This document shows positions 1 through 9,704 of a stretch of 35,337 nucleotides of DNA, one piece after another; position 1 is the stretch's first letter; every line of letters starts with the position of its first letter. Below the pieces are notes generated by a model. It saw nothing but the letters and a program-made list of their open reading frames with translations, had not been told where the DNA came from and searched no databases. Source of the stretch: Cohaesibacter celericrescens (GTDB lineage Bacteria; Pseudomonadota; Alphaproteobacteria; Rhizobiales; Cohaesibacteraceae); NCBI RefSeq assembly GCF_002866925.1, contig NZ_PKUQ01000004.1, forward strand, positions 1 through 35,337, given 5' to 3'. Both the position numbers and the translations under genes were made by a program.

Positions 1-22
1 CGTTGGCTCTATCGTCGAGTAA
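1..22 (+). CDS. tuf: Probable 3' end of tuf (elongation factor Tu), partial
   Basis: Only the last codons are in the window, reading V-G-S-I-V-E-stop, with the stop TAA at 20-22. In Alphaproteobacteria the str operon (rpsL-rpsG-fusA-tuf) normally ends right before rpsJ, and EF-Tu usually ends in an acidic V..IVE/IIE type tail, so this fits. The stretch is far too short to prove identity; the call rests mainly on gene order. Confidence 0.4.
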
Positions 23-83
23 TCATTAGGGCAGGGGTGCGAAGGATCGCTCCATTGCATCCCAGTCTTTTGAGGTTGAAAAT

Positions 84-392
84 ATGAACGGTCAGAATAT
101 TCGAATTCGCCTTAAGGCATTCGACCATCGCATTCTCGATACGTCGGCTAAAGAAATTGTTTCCACTGCTAAGCGCACAGGCGCCAATGTTCGTGGTCCG
201 GTTCCTCTTCCGACCCATATCGAGAAGTTCACTGTCAACCGTTCGCCGCATGTAAACAAGAAAAGCCGTGAGCAATTCGAGATCCGTACGCATAAGCGTC
301 TTCTCGATATCATTGACCCGACTCCACAGACGGTTGATGCGCTTATGAAGCTTGATCTTGCGGCCGGTGTGGACGTTGAAATAAAGCTCTAA
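84..392 (+). CDS. rpsJ: 30S ribosomal protein S10 (NusE)
   Basis: Small-subunit head protein that also acts as NusE, a transcription antitermination factor that binds NusB and NusG. The 102-residue length matches the family (E. coli 103). The start [19 protein letters not shown] and the central [20 protein letters not shown] segment are typical and cover the full family length. It is the first gene of the S10 cluster, 24 nt before rplC. No clear promoter is visible in the 61 nt after the probable tuf stop, so transcription probably continues from the str operon. Confidence 0.98.
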   Translation: MNGQNIRIRLKAFDHRILDTSAKEIVSTAKRTGANVRGPVPLPTHIEKFTVNRSPHVNKKSREQFEIRTHKRLLDIIDPTPQTVDALMKLDLAAGVDVEIKL

Positions 393-416
393 CGTGAGCG
401 AGGGGCAAGAGTAGCC

Positions 417-1136
417 ATGCGTTCTGGTGTGATCGCGCAGAAGTTGGGAATGACCCGCATTTATACCGAAACCGGTGAACATATTCCGGTAACGGTTCTC
501 AAAGTTGAGAATTGCCAGGTAGTTGCACAACGAACTGCAGAAAAAAACGGCTATACAGCACTTCAGTTGGGTGTCGGTAAAGCTAAAGTTAAAAACGTTT
601 CTAAGCCAATGCGCGGCCACTTCGCCGTAGCAAAGGTGGAACCGAAACGTAAAGTTGCGGAATTCCGTGTCAGCGAAGACAATCTTATCGATGTCGGCGC
701 TGAGATTACCGCGGATCATTACGTTGCTGGTCAGCATGTGGATGTTGTCGGTACGTCGATTGGTAAAGGCTTTGCCGGTGCCATGAAACGTCACAACTTC
801 GGTGGTGGACGTGCCTCTCATGGTACATCTGTTTCTCACCGTTCCCACGGTTCGACTGGTCAGTGTCAGGATCCTGGTAAGGTTTTCAAAGGCAAGAGAA
901 TGGCTGGCCACATGGGTGCAACCCGTGTGACGACGCAAAATCTGAAGGTCGTCAAGACCGATGCTGAGCGTGGTCTGGTTCTGGTGCAGGGTGCTGTACC
1001 TGGTTCCAAGGGTGGCTGGATTCTGATCAAGGACGCTGTTAAGCGTGCTCGTCCTGCCGAGGCTCCTGTTCCTGGTGCCATCCGCGCTGCTGCAGCACCT
1101 GCTGCTGAAGCCGTCGCTGTGGAGGGTGTTGAATAA
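417..1136 (+). CDS. rplC: 50S ribosomal protein L3
   Basis: Primary 23S rRNA-binding protein needed early in large-subunit assembly. It has 239 residues, about 30 longer than E. coli L3. The extra length is a C-terminal tail (from about residue 211) rich in Ala, Val, Pro and Glu, as seen in some alphaproteobacterial L3 proteins. The signature around residues 145-167 ([20 protein letters not shown]) includes the Gln-rich loop near the peptidyl transferase centre that PrmB methylates in enterics. The stop overlaps the rplD start by one base (TAATG), implying translational coupling. Confidence 0.98.
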   Translation: MRSGVIAQKLGMTRIYTETGEHIPVTVLKVENCQVVAQRTAEKNGYTALQLGVGKAKVKNVSKPMRGHFAVAKVEPKRKVAEFRVSEDNLIDVGAEITADHYVAGQHVDVVGTSIGKGFAGAMKRHNFGGGRASHGTSVSHRSHGSTGQCQDPGKVFKGKRMAGHMGATRVTTQNLKVVKTDAERGLVLVQGAVPGSKGGWILIKDAVKRARPAEAPVPGAIRAAAAPAAEAVAVEGVE

Positions 1137-1756
1137 TGGAACTGCAAGTTAAAACCCTCGATGGTAAAGAAGCTGGTTCCGTTGCCGTTTCTGACTCTGT
1201 TTTTGGCCTCGAACCTCGTGCGGACATCATTGCCCGTATGGTTCGTTACCAGCAGATGAAAAAAATGGCCGGAACGCACAAAACCAAGACTCGTGCGGAA
1301 ATTACTGGTACAACCAAGAAATACCTTCGTCAGAAGGGCTCTGGTGGTGCTCGTCACGGCAATAAAAAAGTGCCTCAGTTCCGTGGTGGTGGTCGTGCTT
1401 TCGGTCCGGTTGTTCGTGATCATTCGATCGAACTGCCTAAGAAAGTTCGTGCCCTTGCTCTCAAGCACGCTTTGTCTTCCAAACTCAAGAATGATAGTCT
1501 TATTATTCTTGATGATGTGAAGTCTGATGTTGCGAAGACTGCAGCGGTCAAAAAACAGATCTCTGGTCTGGGCATTGTTAATGCTCTCATCATCTCCGGT
1601 AAGGACGTTGACGAGAATTTCGCAAAAGCTGCCCGTAATATCGTCGGTATCGACGTGTTGCCGGTACAGGGTATCAATGTTCTTGATGTTCTGCGTCGTG
1701 ATACGCTTGTATTGACAAAGGCCGCGATCGATGCTCTGGAGGAACGGTTCAAATGA
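1136..1756 (+). CDS. rplD: 50S ribosomal protein L4
   Basis: L4 binds 23S rRNA and lines the peptide exit tunnel; in E. coli it also represses the S10 operon. It has 206 residues against 201 in E. coli. The tunnel-loop signature GTKK...[22 protein letters not shown] lies near residues 58-84. It starts inside the rplC stop (1-base overlap) and overlaps rplW by ATGA. Whether it regulates this operon cannot be judged, because no L4-type leader is visible before rpsJ. Confidence 0.98.
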   Translation: MELQVKTLDGKEAGSVAVSDSVFGLEPRADIIARMVRYQQMKKMAGTHKTKTRAEITGTTKKYLRQKGSGGARHGNKKVPQFRGGGRAFGPVVRDHSIELPKKVRALALKHALSSKLKNDSLIILDDVKSDVAKTAAVKKQISGLGIVNALIISGKDVDENFAKAARNIVGIDVLPVQGINVLDVLRRDTLVLTKAAIDALEERFK

Positions 1757-2046
1757 CCAACCTTCGTCATTACGATATCATCCGCAGCCCGGTAATCACC
1801 GAGAAAGCAACCATCCAGTCCGAACAGGACAAGGTCGTTTTCAACGTGTCCAAGGATGCGACTAAAACAGAAATTAAGGCCGCAGTAGAGGCTCTGTTCT
1901 CCGTTAAAGTCAAAAGTGTTAACACCTTGGTCCGTAAGGGCAAGGCAAAACGCTTTAAAGGCATTATGGGTAAACAGGTCGACGTGAAAAAAGCGATTGT
2001 TACCCTTCAAGAGGGCCAAACAATCGACGTCACGACGGGTCTTTAA
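1753..2046 (+). CDS. rplW: 50S ribosomal protein L23
   Basis: Protein at the rim of the exit tunnel, docking site for trigger factor and SRP. It has 97 residues, close to the bacterial norm. The N-terminal [15 protein letters not shown] and the central [15 protein letters not shown] segments are family hallmarks. It overlaps the end of rplD by four bases (ATGA), so the two are probably translationally coupled, and lies 24 nt before rplB. Confidence 0.98.
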   Translation: MTNLRHYDIIRSPVITEKATIQSEQDKVVFNVSKDATKTEIKAAVEALFSVKVKSVNTLVRKGKAKRFKGIMGKQVDVKKAIVTLQEGQTIDVTTGL

Positions 2047-2070
2047 GGAACGCGGGATAGGCTTTAAGTC

Positions 2071-2904
2071 ATGGCACTCAAGACCTTTAAACCGACGAGC
2101 CCAGGCACGCGTCAGTTGGTTATTGTTGACCGCTCTGACCTTTGGAAGGGCAAGCCGGTCAAAACGCTGACTGAAGGTTTGACCAAGTCTGGCGGTCGTA
2201 ACAACTATGGTCGCATCACGGCACGTCGTCGTGGTGGCGGACATAAACGCACCTATCGCATGATCGACTTCAAGCGTCGCAAGTTCGACATTGAAGGCAC
2301 GGTTGAGCGTTTGGAATATGATCCTAACCGTACGGCATTTATTGCTCTGGTTACATATGATGATGGTGAGCAGGCATATATTCTTGCACCTCAGCGCCTC
2401 AGCGCTGGCGACAAGGTTATTGCTTCTAACAAAGCCGACATCAAACCAGGCAACGCAATGCCGCTGTCCAACATGCCAGTCGGTACCATTGTCCACAACG
2501 TGGAAATGAAACCTGGCAAAGGTGGTCAGATTGCTCGCTCAGCAGGTGCGTATGCACAGCTGGTGGGACGTGATCAGGGTTATGCGATCGTTCGTCTTAA
2601 ATCGGGTGAAACCCGGCTGGTGCTCGGTACTTGCATGGCAAGTGTTGGCGCTGTGTCGAACCCGGATCATGGCAACATCAATTTGGGTAAAGCTGGTCGT
2701 AACCGTTGGCTCGGTAAACGTCCAGAAGTGCGCGGTGTCGTTATGAACCCGGTAGATCACCCTCATGGTGGTGGTGAAGGCCGTACTTCTGGTGGTCGTC
2801 ACCCTGTATCTCCATGGGGTAAACCTACCAAAGGTAAGCGTACTCGCAGTAACAAGTCGACTGACAAGTTTATTGTCCGTAGTCGGCATCAGCGCAAGAA
2901 ATAA
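2071..2904 (+). CDS. rplB: 50S ribosomal protein L2
   Basis: Core large-subunit protein needed for subunit association and peptidyl transferase activity. It has 277 residues (E. coli 273). The highly conserved [10 protein letters not shown] motif starts at residue 230, with the His thought to be important near the catalytic centre. It is followed by the basic C-terminal [10 protein letters not shown] tail. The start ATG lies 24 nt after rplW, and the gene is separated from rpsS by 10 nt. Confidence 0.98.
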   Translation: MALKTFKPTSPGTRQLVIVDRSDLWKGKPVKTLTEGLTKSGGRNNYGRITARRRGGGHKRTYRMIDFKRRKFDIEGTVERLEYDPNRTAFIALVTYDDGEQAYILAPQRLSAGDKVIASNKADIKPGNAMPLSNMPVGTIVHNVEMKPGKGGQIARSAGAYAQLVGRDQGYAIVRLKSGETRLVLGTCMASVGAVSNPDHGNINLGKAGRNRWLGKRPEVRGVVMNPVDHPHGGGEGRTSGGRHPVSPWGKPTKGKRTRSNKSTDKFIVRSRHQRKK

Positions 2905-2914
2905 GGGTTAACCG

Positions 2915-3193
2915 ATGGCACGTTCTGTTTGGAAAGGTCCGTTTGTAGACGGATACCTTCTGAAGAAGGCAGACAAGGTTCGCTCTTCTGGTCGGAACGA
3001 AGTGATCAAGACGTGGAGCAGACGCTCCACAATCTTGCCTCACTTTGTGGGACTCACCTTTGGTGTGTATAACGGTCAGAAGCATGTACCGGTCTCAGTC
3101 TCTGAAGAGATGGTCGGTCACAAGTTCGGCGAATTTTCTCCCTCCCGTAACTATTACGGTCACGGGGCCGATAAGAAGGCGAGGAGGAAATAA
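2915..3193 (+). CDS. rpsS: 30S ribosomal protein S19
   Basis: Small-subunit head protein that forms a pair with S13 and contacts A-site tRNA. It has 92 residues, the same as E. coli. The start [20 protein letters not shown] and the segment [20 protein letters not shown] are diagnostic. The last stop base is shared with the first base of the rplV start (TAATG). Confidence 0.98.
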   Translation: MARSVWKGPFVDGYLLKKADKVRSSGRNEVIKTWSRRSTILPHFVGLTFGVYNGQKHVPVSVSEEMVGHKFGEFSPSRNYYGHGADKKARRK

Positions 3194-3573
3194 TGGGTAA
3201 GGCAAAACGCGCACGCGTTCTGAAAGACAACGAAGCAAAAGCAATCAGCCGTATGCTTCGTACCTCTCCCCAGAAGCTGAACCTTGTCGCAGCAATGATT
3301 CGGGGCAAGAAAGTCGACGCAGCTTTGGCTGACTTGACCTTCTCATCCAAGCGTATTGCTGGTGATGTAAAAAAATGTTTGGAGTCTGCAATTGCTAACG
3401 CTGAAAACAACCACGAGTTGGATGTTGATGCTTTGGTTGTCGCGGAAGCCTATGTTGGTAAAGCACTTGTGATGAAACGTTGGCAGCCGCGTGCTCGTGG
3501 TCGTGTTGGCAAAATTCTCAAGCCGTTTTCCAACCTGACGATTGTGGTTCGTGAAATCGAGGAGACAGCCTGA
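3193..3573 (+). CDS. rplV: 50S ribosomal protein L22
   Basis: Exit-tunnel protein whose beta-hairpin forms the constriction with L4. It has 126 residues, about 16 more than E. coli, mostly as an N-terminal extension ([20 protein letters not shown]) typical of Alphaproteobacteria. The C-terminal hairpin [17 protein letters not shown] is visible; macrolide-resistance mutations fall there in other species. It is coupled at both ends by 1-nt overlaps with rpsS and rpsC. Confidence 0.97.
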   Translation: MGKAKRARVLKDNEAKAISRMLRTSPQKLNLVAAMIRGKKVDAALADLTFSSKRIAGDVKKCLESAIANAENNHELDVDALVVAEAYVGKALVMKRWQPRARGRVGKILKPFSNLTIVVREIEETA

Positions 3574-4298
3574 TGGGACATAAGGTAAATCCGATCGGTC
3601 TTCGTCTGGGCATCAACCGGACTTGGGATTCTCGCTGGTACGCAACTAAAAACGAATATGGTAACCTTCTTCATGAAGATTATGCCATTCGTAATATGCT
3701 GACCAAGCTTCTCAAGCAGGCTGCTGTTTCCAAGATTGTGATCGAGCGTCCGCACAAAAAGTGTCGTGTGACTGTTCATTCTGCACGTCCGGGCATCGTT
3801 ATCGGCAAAAAAGGCGCCGATATCGAAAAGCTTCGCAAGCAGGTCGGCAAATTGACCAATTCCGATGTACACATCAACATTGTTGAAGTGCGCAAACCGG
3901 AAACGGATGCTAACTTGGTTGCTCAGTCCATCGCTCAACAGTTGGAACGCCGCGTTGCTTTCCGTCGTGCGATGAAACGTTCCGTCCAATCCGCTATGCG
4001 GATGGGTGCGGAAGGCATTCGTATCAACTGTGCAGGCCGTTTGGGTGGTGCCGAGATCGCACGTACCGAATGGTATCGTGAAGGTCGCGTTCCACTGCAT
4101 ACGCTGCGCGCTGACATTGATTATGGCACTGCAGAAGCTTTGACGGCTTATGGCATTTCCGGCATCAAAGTGTGGATCTACAAAGGCGAGATCATGGAAC
4201 ATGATCCAATGGCCTCTGAGAAACGCGCTACTGAAGGCCAGGATGGTGGCAATAACCACAGCAACCAGCGTCGTCGTAGCAACAAGCCTGCTGCTTAA
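3573..4298 (+). CDS. rpsC: 30S ribosomal protein S3
   Basis: S3 lines the mRNA entry channel and has mRNA helicase and proofreading roles. It has 241 residues against 233 in E. coli. A type II KH domain is seen with the GxxG-like loop in [15 protein letters not shown] (about residue 71 on). The tail is Asn/Gln/Arg rich ([17 protein letters not shown]). It overlaps the rplV stop by one base and is followed by a 34-nt gap to rplP. Confidence 0.98.
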   Translation: MGHKVNPIGLRLGINRTWDSRWYATKNEYGNLLHEDYAIRNMLTKLLKQAAVSKIVIERPHKKCRVTVHSARPGIVIGKKGADIEKLRKQVGKLTNSDVHINIVEVRKPETDANLVAQSIAQQLERRVAFRRAMKRSVQSAMRMGAEGIRINCAGRLGGAEIARTEWYREGRVPLHTLRADIDYGTAEALTAYGISGIKVWIYKGEIMEHDPMASEKRATEGQDGGNNHSNQRRRSNKPAA

Positions 4299-4332
4299 TG
4301 TTGGTCACTAGCTGAGTTAAGAGAGAAAAACC

Positions 4333-4746
4333 ATGCTGCAACCTAAGCGCACAAAATACCGCAAGCAGCACAAGGGCCGTATTCATGGCAATGCTAAAGG
4401 GGGCTTTGAGCTCACTTTTGGTGCCTACGGTCTGAAGGCTCAGGAGCCTTCGCGTGTCACCGCTCGTCAGATCGAGGCTGCGCGTCGTGCTATGACCCGT
4501 CACATGAAGCGTGCTGGTCGTGTTTGGATCCGTATTTTTCCGGATGTTCCAGTATCCAAGAAACCTACCGAAGTCCGTATGGGTAAAGGTAAAGGTTCTC
4601 CTGAATATTGGGCAGCTCGCGTAGCACCGGGCCGGATTATGTTTGAAATTGATGGTGTACCGCTCGACGTAGCGCGGGAAGCCATGCGGCTTGCTGCTGC
4701 GAAGTTGCCTATTAAGACACGCTTCGTACAGCGCATCGCCGACTAA
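4333..4746 (+). CDS. rplP: 50S ribosomal protein L16
   Basis: Large-subunit protein that organises the A-site finger region and tRNA binding. It has 137 residues (E. coli 136). The start [16 protein letters not shown] and the segment [20 protein letters not shown] are diagnostic. The [10 protein letters not shown] motif follows. It has a purine-rich ribosome binding site (agagagaaa) and lies 20 nt before rpmC. Confidence 0.98.
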   Translation: MLQPKRTKYRKQHKGRIHGNAKGGFELTFGAYGLKAQEPSRVTARQIEAARRAMTRHMKRAGRVWIRIFPDVPVSKKPTEVRMGKGKGSPEYWAARVAPGRIMFEIDGVPLDVAREAMRLAAAKLPIKTRFVQRIAD

Positions 4747-4766
4747 CGGTGTGAAGGGAAAGACCC

Positions 4767-4967
4767 ATGAAAGCATCAGATGTCCGCGCGATGACGTCGG
4801 ACCAAATTACTGATGAGTTGGAAAAACTGAAGAAAGAGCAGTTCAATCTGCGCTTTCAACGGGCTACTGGTCAGTTAGAAAACACCGTGCGTGTTCGGCA
4901 GGTTCGCCGTGACATTGCACGCCTGATGACGATTGCTCGCGAAATGCGCGCTGCGTCAGCAGAATAG
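4767..4967 (+). CDS. rpmC: 50S ribosomal protein L29
   Basis: Small helical protein next to L23 at the tunnel exit. It has 66 residues, the usual size. The segment [20 protein letters not shown] followed by [15 protein letters not shown] is diagnostic. It sits between rplP and rpsQ with 20- and 10-nt gaps. Confidence 0.97.
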   Translation: MKASDVRAMTSDQITDELEKLKKEQFNLRFQRATGQLENTVRVRQVRRDIARLMTIAREMRAASAE

Positions 4968-4977
4968 GAGAGACGGG

Positions 4978-5223
4978 ATGCCAAAAAGAATTTTGCAAGG
5001 TCTCGTCGTTAGCGACAAGCAGGACAAGACCGTCGTCGTAAAGGTCGAACGCCGTTTTACGCACCCTCTTCTTAAGAAGACTGTGCGTCGTTCAAAACGG
5101 TATCAGGCCCACGATGCAGGTAATTCCTTCAAAATTGGTGATCAGATCTACATTCAAGAGACTGCACCGATTTCGAAATCAAAACGCTGGGTCGTAGTGG
5201 GCAAGGAACTTCCTTCCGCTTAA
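4978..5223 (+). CDS. rpsQ: 30S ribosomal protein S17
   Basis: Primary 16S rRNA-binding protein with an OB fold. The reading frame is open further upstream, but the ATG at 4978 is chosen because it gives [20 protein letters not shown], the conserved family start, and is preceded by AGGAGAGA. The 81-residue length fits (E. coli 84). The motif [20 protein letters not shown] is clear. A 69-nt gap with a hairpin separates it from rplN. Confidence 0.97.
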   Translation: MPKRILQGLVVSDKQDKTVVVKVERRFTHPLLKKTVRRSKRYQAHDAGNSFKIGDQIYIQETAPISKSKRWVVVGKELPSA

Positions 5224-5246
5224 ACCTTTTCGCAATTGGACGTAAT

Positions 5247-5270
5247 CCCGACACCGTCATGTGTTTCGGG
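5247..5270 (+). other. Hairpin in the rpsQ-rplN gap (S10/spc junction)
   Basis: CCCGA (5247-5251) pairs with TCGGG (5266-5270), and CAC (5252-5254) with GTG (5261-5263) after a small bulge. A short A-rich rather than T-rich stretch follows, so it is not a standard terminator. It sits exactly where the separate S10 and spc operons meet in E. coli and could be a processing, attenuation or S8-type regulatory site. Function is unknown. Confidence 0.4.
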
Positions 5271-5292
5271 ACAATAAAAAAGGCGGCCAGTC

Positions 5293-5661
5293 ATGATTCA
5301 GATGCAAACAAACCTTGACGTCGCGGATAACTCCGGCGCACGTCGTGTCATGTGCATCAAAGTGCTCGGCGGCTCCAAACGGAAATATGCTGGCATCGGC
5401 GACATTATTGTCGTTTCTGTCAAGGAAGCAATTCCGCGTGGGCGCGTTAAGAAGGGCGACGTGATGAAGGCAGTTGTGGTTCGTACCGCACATGCTATTC
5501 GTCGTCCCGACGGAAGCGTCATCCGTTTCGACCGCAGTGCAGCTGTTCTGGTGAACAACAATAAGGAACCAATCGGCACCCGTATTTTCGGCCCGGTTCC
5601 TCGTGAGCTTCGTGCTCACAATCATATGAAAATCATTTCCCTTGCTCCGGAGGTGCTATAA
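5293..5661 (+). CDS. rplN: 50S ribosomal protein L14
   Basis: Protein at the subunit interface and the target of the silencing factor RsfS in other bacteria. It has 122 residues (E. coli 123). The start [20 protein letters not shown] is almost invariant in bacteria. The C-terminal [20 protein letters not shown] is also conserved. Its stop overlaps the rplX start by one base. Confidence 0.98.
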   Translation: MIQMQTNLDVADNSGARRVMCIKVLGGSKRKYAGIGDIIVVSVKEAIPRGRVKKGDVMKAVVVRTAHAIRRPDGSVIRFDRSAAVLVNNNKEPIGTRIFGPVPRELRAHNHMKIISLAPEVL

Positions 5662-5978
5662 TGGCTGCGAAGCTCAAAAAGGGTGATCGCGTCATTGTTC
5701 TTGCCGGTAAAGACAAGGGCAAGAGCGGTGAGATCGTGCAAGTGATACCTGCTGAAGAGCGGGCTATTGTGCGCGGTGTTAACATGGTCAAACGCCATCA
5801 GCGTCAGACACAGGGTCAAGAAGGCGGCATCATCAATAAAGAAGCTGCTATTCACCTGTCTAACCTGGCGATCGCTGATCCAAAAGACAACAAGCCAACG
5901 CGTGTTGGTTTCACTGTCAAGGAAGACGGCACTAAAGTGCGCGTTGCCAAACGATCAGGAGATGTGATTGATGGCTGA
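5661..5978 (+). CDS. rplX: 50S ribosomal protein L24
   Basis: Assembly-initiator protein with a KOW domain. It has 105 residues (E. coli 104). The KOW motif [20 protein letters not shown] starts at about residue 8. The gene overlaps rplN by one base and runs eight bases past the rplE start, with the rplE ribosome binding site (AGGAG, 5957-5961) inside its last codons. Confidence 0.97.
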   Translation: MAAKLKKGDRVIVLAGKDKGKSGEIVQVIPAEERAIVRGVNMVKRHQRQTQGQEGGIINKEAAIHLSNLAIADPKDNKPTRVGFTVKEDGTKVRVAKRSGDVIDG

Positions 5979-6528
5979 GGCTGCTTACACTCCGCGTCTT
6001 AAGACGCAATACGAAGACGTTATCCGCGCCAAGATGCAGGAAAAATTTGAGTTTGGTAATGCTATGCAGATGCCAAAACTTGAAAAAGTTGTCCTGAACA
6101 TGGGTGTTGGTGAAGCTGTTGGTGATTCCAAGAAGATTAAATCTGCCTTGGGTGATCTGGAAGCCATTGCTGGTCAAAAACCAGTGGTGACCATAGCGCG
6201 TAAATCTATCGCGACCTTTAAGCTTCGTGAAGGTATGCCTATCGGCGTTAAAGTTACGCTGCGCGGCGACCGCATGTATGAATTCCTTGATCGTTTGATC
6301 ACGATTGCACTGCCTCGCGTACGTGACTTTCGTGGTCTGAATGGGAAAAGCTTCGACGGCAATGGCAACTATGCCATGGGCCTTAAAGAGCATATCGTTT
6401 TCCCAGAGATCGATTATGACAAAGTTGATCAGATTTGGGGCATGGATGTCATCGTTTGTACTTCTACAAACAACGATGAAGTCGCACGTGCTCTTCTGAG
6501 CGAATTCAACTTCCCGTTCAGCCGTTAA
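5971..6528 (+). CDS. rplE: 50S ribosomal protein L5
   Basis: 5S rRNA-binding protein of the central protuberance that contacts P-site tRNA. The ATG at 5971 is preferred over an in-frame TTG three bases upstream because it follows AGGAG with 9-nt spacing. It has 185 residues (E. coli 179). The motifs [16 protein letters not shown] and [20 protein letters not shown] are diagnostic. It overlaps rplX by 8 nt. Confidence 0.98.
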   Translation: MAEAAYTPRLKTQYEDVIRAKMQEKFEFGNAMQMPKLEKVVLNMGVGEAVGDSKKIKSALGDLEAIAGQKPVVTIARKSIATFKLREGMPIGVKVTLRGDRMYEFLDRLITIALPRVRDFRGLNGKSFDGNGNYAMGLKEHIVFPEIDYDKVDQIWGMDVIVCTSTNNDEVARALLSEFNFPFSR

Positions 6529-6557
6529 GGCACGGCGGAAAGTACGAGGAAAAAGTA

Positions 6558-6863
6558 ATGGCTAAAAAGAGCGCTGTCGAAAAGAACAAGACTCGCGTAC
6601 GCCTGGTTTCAAAGTATGCTGCAAAGCGTGCTGAACTTAAAGCCATGGCAAAAGACGAGTCGCTGTCTCTCGAAGAGCGGTTTAAGGCTCGTTTGAAGCT
6701 TGCCGAGCTTCCGCGCAACTCCGCAAACATCCGCATCCGCAACCGTTGTGAAGTAACCGGGCGTCCGCGTGGTTATTATCGTAAGTTGAAGATGTCACGT
6801 ATTTCGCTTCGTGAACTGGGCAGCGAGGGTTTGATCCCTGGCCTAGTTAAGTCGAGCTGGTAA
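6558..6863 (+). CDS. rpsN: 30S ribosomal protein S14, zinc-free type
   Basis: Small-subunit head protein. The 101-residue length and the segment [20 protein letters not shown] with only one Cys show the long, zinc-independent (C-minus) form, not the short four-Cys zinc form. The C-terminal [11 protein letters not shown] is conserved. It lies 29 nt after rplE and 13 nt before rpsH. Confidence 0.98.
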   Translation: MAKKSAVEKNKTRVRLVSKYAAKRAELKAMAKDESLSLEERFKARLKLAELPRNSANIRIRNRCEVTGRPRGYYRKLKMSRISLRELGSEGLIPGLVKSSW

Positions 6864-6876
6864 GGAGCGCGGTTTT

Positions 6877-7275
6877 ATGGTAATGACCGATCCTCTCGGG
6901 GATATGCTGACCCGCATCCGCAATGCGCAGATGCGTAGCAAAACGAAAGTTTCCACTCCTGCTTCCAAATTACGTCAGCGTGTGCTTGACGTATTGGCTG
7001 CAGAGGGTTACATCCGCGGCTACACCACCGTCGAATTCGAAGGCGGCAAGTCCGAGCTTGAAATCGAGCTTAAATACTTCGATGGAGAGCCGGTGATTCG
7101 TGAAATCCAACGCGTGTCCAAGCCTGGTCGTCGTGTGTATGCGTCTGTGAAGAATATTCCTCGCATTCAAAACGGTCTTGGCGTGTCGATTGTCTCTACA
7201 CCTAAAGGTGTGATGGCTGATCATGACGCTCGTGAAAACAACGTAGGTGGTGAGGTTTTGTGCCGCGTCTTCTGA
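6877..7275 (+). CDS. rpsH: 30S ribosomal protein S8
   Basis: Primary 16S rRNA-binding protein; the spc operon repressor in E. coli. It has 132 residues (E. coli 130). The start used gives [18 protein letters not shown], matching alphaproteobacterial S8; a second Met two codons on is an alternative. The C-terminal [11 protein letters not shown] plus GGEVLCRVF is diagnostic. A 44-nt gap separates it from rplF. Confidence 0.98.
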   Translation: MVMTDPLGDMLTRIRNAQMRSKTKVSTPASKLRQRVLDVLAAEGYIRGYTTVEFEGGKSELEIELKYFDGEPVIREIQRVSKPGRRVYASVKNIPRIQNGLGVSIVSTPKGVMADHDARENNVGGEVLCRVF

Positions 7276-7319
7276 TGCGGTACTAACTTTATTACTCAAG
7301 TTCCGGACAGGGTAGTTTT

Positions 7320-7853
7320 ATGTCACGAATTGGCAAAAAGCCTGTTGCAGTCCCAGCTGGTGTTACTGCAACAATTGATGGCAAAACCGTCAAAGCGAAG
7401 GGCCCAAAGGGAGAACTTTCCTTTGTGCTTAGCGATGATGTCGATGTCAAAATGACGGATGATGGAATTCTGGTAGAGCCACGCAGCAAGTCTCAGACTG
7501 CGCGGTCTCTGTGGGGTATGACCCGCACCCAGCTTCTCAACATCCTTACTGGTGTTTCTGAGGGTTTCGAAAAGAAACTCAACATCAACGGTGTTGGTTA
7601 TCGTGCACAGATGAAAGGCAAAGATCTTTCATTGGCACTTGGTTTCTCTCACGATGTTGTCTATGAAGTTCCACAAGGCGTTTCGGTGGTTTGTCCAAAG
7701 CCGACTGAAATCGTTGTGAGCGGAATTGACAAGCAGGCCGTTGGCCAAGTTGCTGCAGAAATCCGCAAATATCGCCCGCCAGAGCCTTACAAAGGCAAAG
7801 GCGTTAAATATAGTGATGAATATATCTTCCGCAAGGAAGGTAAGAAGAAGTAA
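7320..7853 (+). CDS. rplF: 50S ribosomal protein L6
   Basis: Large-subunit protein near the GTPase-associated centre, made of two similar domains. It has 177 residues, the same as E. coli. The start [15 protein letters not shown] and the C-terminal [24 protein letters not shown] are diagnostic. It is followed after 12 nt by rplR. Confidence 0.98.
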   Translation: MSRIGKKPVAVPAGVTATIDGKTVKAKGPKGELSFVLSDDVDVKMTDDGILVEPRSKSQTARSLWGMTRTQLLNILTGVSEGFEKKLNINGVGYRAQMKGKDLSLALGFSHDVVYEVPQGVSVVCPKPTEIVVSGIDKQAVGQVAAEIRKYRPPEPYKGKGVKYSDEYIFRKEGKKK

Positions 7854-7865
7854 CGGAACCTAATT

Positions 7866-8228
7866 ATGGCGAAGGCACTATCTCAGTTTGAGCGTCGTCG
7901 TGCACGTGTACGTCGCGCCCTGAAAAAGACTGCCAACGGCCGTCCGCGTTTAAGTGTAAACCGGTCTTCCAAGCATATATATGCGCAGATTATTGACGAT
8001 GTTAAAGGCGTTACAGTTGTAGCGGCTTCTTCTATCGAAAAAGATATGCGTGATAAGCTGAAGACCGGCGCGGACACAGCCGCCGCTTCTGAAGTTGGTA
8101 AGCTACTCGCTGAACGCGCAGTAGCAGCCGGTCTTAAGGACGTGGTCTTTGACCGTGGTGGATATATCTACCATGGACGCATCAAGTCGCTCGCAGATGC
8201 TGCGCGCGAAGGCGGATTGAATTTCTAA
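7866..8228 (+). CDS. rplR: 50S ribosomal protein L18
   Basis: 5S rRNA-binding protein of the central protuberance. It has 120 residues (E. coli 117). The [20 protein letters not shown] segment and the C-terminal [20 protein letters not shown] are diagnostic. The next gene, rpsE, starts 42 nt downstream. Confidence 0.98.
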   Translation: MAKALSQFERRRARVRRALKKTANGRPRLSVNRSSKHIYAQIIDDVKGVTVVAASSIEKDMRDKLKTGADTAAASEVGKLLAERAVAAGLKDVVFDRGGYIYHGRIKSLADAAREGGLNF

Positions 8229-8270
8229 CGCGTCGGGCAACCGATTGCTTTGACGAGAGAAGAAAAGCTC

Positions 8271-8825
8271 ATGAACAAAAGAAATGATCGTAATGATCGT
8301 GAAGAGCAAAGCGAATTCGTCGACCGACTAGTCCACATCAACCGCGTTGCTAAAGTGGTTAAAGGTGGGCGTCGTTTCGGTTTTGCTGCGCTCGTGGTAA
8401 TTGGTGATCAAAAGGGCCGCGTTGGCTTTGGTCACGGTAAAGCACGTGAAGTGCCGGAAGCGATCCGTAAGGCGGCTGAAGCTGCTAAACGCAATTTGGT
8501 TCGTGTCCCCCTTCGTGAGGGTCGCACTTTGCATCATGATGTTGCTGGTCGCCATGGCGCTGGTAAAGTTGTTCTGCGTGCAGCACCTCCGGGTACTGGT
8601 ATTATCGCGGGTGGTCCTATGCGTGCAGTGTTTGAAACACTGGGTGTGCAGGATGTTGTTGCCAAGTCAATTGGCACTTCCAACCCTTACAACATGGTTC
8701 GTGCGACCTTTGATGCGCTGAAAGCCGAAGATAGCCCTCGTGGCGTTGCGGCTCGCCGTGGTCTCAAGGTTTCCACGCTCCAGGCTCGTCGTCGTGTCGT
8801 TGATGGAGGACGTGCTGATAGCTAA
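8271..8825 (+). CDS. rpsE: 30S ribosomal protein S5
   Basis: S5 is part of the mRNA entry channel and affects decoding fidelity. The ATG at 8271 is chosen over an in-frame TTG at 8250 because a GAGAGAAG-type purine run lies just before it and alphaproteobacterial S5 proteins start with a charged Arg/Asp/Glu stretch like this one. It has 184 residues. The motifs [20 protein letters not shown] and [20 protein letters not shown] are diagnostic. It is longer than E. coli (167) by N- and C-terminal extensions. Confidence 0.97.
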   Translation: MNKRNDRNDREEQSEFVDRLVHINRVAKVVKGGRRFGFAALVVIGDQKGRVGFGHGKAREVPEAIRKAAEAAKRNLVRVPLREGRTLHHDVAGRHGAGKVVLRAAPPGTGIIAGGPMRAVFETLGVQDVVAKSIGTSNPYNMVRATFDALKAEDSPRGVAARRGLKVSTLQARRRVVDGGRADS

Positions 8826-8871
8826 TAGCTAGCAGCACGATCTTTCCATCCCTAGATTAGAGGAGCCTGAC

Positions 8872-9069
8872 ATGGCTAACAAGGAAAAGGGCACTGTTAC
8901 TGTTGAACAGATCGGTAGCCCTCTGCGCCGGCCTAATGATCAGCGTGCTACGCTGGTTGGTCTTGGCCTGAACAAATTGCATCGTCGTCGTACGCTGGAG
9001 GACACTCCGTCAGTTCGCGGCATGATCGCTAAAGTCTCTCACCTCGTCCGCGTAGTGGACGAGGCCTAA
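8872..9069 (+). CDS. rpmD: 50S ribosomal protein L30
   Basis: Small non-essential large-subunit protein that is retained here. It has 65 residues. The segments [20 protein letters not shown] and [20 protein letters not shown] are diagnostic. An AGGAGCC ribosome binding site precedes the ATG. It lies 46 nt after rpsE and 16 nt before rplO. Confidence 0.97.
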   Translation: MANKEKGTVTVEQIGSPLRRPNDQRATLVGLGLNKLHRRRTLEDTPSVRGMIAKVSHLVRVVDEA

Positions 9070-9085
9070 GGGGCGGGAGAGTAGT

Positions 9086-9553
9086 ATGAAACTCAACGAA
9101 ATTCGCGATAACGACGGCGCTACGCATTCTCGCAAGCGCGTCGGTCGCGGCATCGGGTCTGGCATGGGTAAAACCGGCGGACGTGGTGTCAAAGGACAGA
9201 AGTCTCGCTCGGGTGTTGCTATCAAGGGCTTTGAAGGCGGTCAGATGCCGTTGCATCGCCGGTTGCCTAAGCGCGGCTTTAATAACATTTTCGCTAAGAG
9301 CTTCAACACGGTCTGTGTTGGCCGCGTTCAGCAGGCAATTGATGCCGGCAAACTGGACGCTTCTGCACCTGTTACAGTTGCCGTTCTTAAAGAAGCTGGT
9401 GTCGTTCGTCGTCTTTTGGATGGTGTGCGTTTGCTTAGCGACGGTGAGTTGACTTCGAAAGTTTCCTTCGAAATTGAAGGAGCTTCGAAAGCTGCCATCG
9501 AAGCTGTAAAAAAAGCTGGCGGATCTGTAAAGATCCTCGGCGAAGCAGAATAA
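9086..9553 (+). CDS. rplO: 50S ribosomal protein L15
   Basis: Late-assembly 23S rRNA-binding protein. It has 155 residues (E. coli 144). The Gly/Arg-rich N-terminal segment [20 protein letters not shown] and the following [18 protein letters not shown] motif are diagnostic. It is the last gene of the spc block here, because a strong terminator follows its stop directly. Confidence 0.98.
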   Translation: MKLNEIRDNDGATHSRKRVGRGIGSGMGKTGGRGVKGQKSRSGVAIKGFEGGQMPLHRRLPKRGFNNIFAKSFNTVCVGRVQQAIDAGKLDASAPVTVAVLKEAGVVRRLLDGVRLLSDGELTSKVSFEIEGASKAAIEAVKKAGGSVKILGEAE

Positions 9554-9558
9554 GAGAA

Positions 9559-9584
9559 GAGGGCTCGTTTGAGCCCTCCTTTTT
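9559..9584 (+). terminator. Intrinsic terminator after rplO
   Basis: GAGGGCTC (9559-9566), a 4-nt loop, GAGCCCTC (9571-9578), then C and five T. The 8-bp GC-rich stem plus U-run starts 5 nt after the rplO stop and should end most spc transcripts before secY. Confidence 0.85.
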
Positions 9585-9590
9585 GCGTTT

Positions 9591-9629
9591 TAGGGCGGTG
9601 GTGAAGGGATGATCCTTCACCACGCCCTA
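9591..9629. repeat. Long hairpin / inverted repeat between rplO and secY
   Basis: The left arm TAGGGCG(g)TGGTGAAGG at 9591-9608 pairs with CCTTCACCACGCCCTA at 9614-9629, leaving one bulged G and a short loop: a stem of about 16 bp. No U-run follows, so it is not a standard terminator. It could protect an RNA end, be a processing site or be a copy of a small dispersed repeat. No second copy was noticed in the window. Confidence 0.7.
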
Positions 9630-9704
9630 TACATTTGTTTTGGCGTCCCTATATTTGCAAAGTCAACAATGGCTTCCAAATGAACGCTATAAGCGGAGTA
9701 AACA

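Noticed and set aside
9..938. Long antisense frames across rpsJ, rplC, rplD, rplB and rpsC
   Set aside because: They lie opposite unmistakable ribosomal protein genes, lack ribosome binding sites and show no domain; they follow from codon bias on the coding strand.
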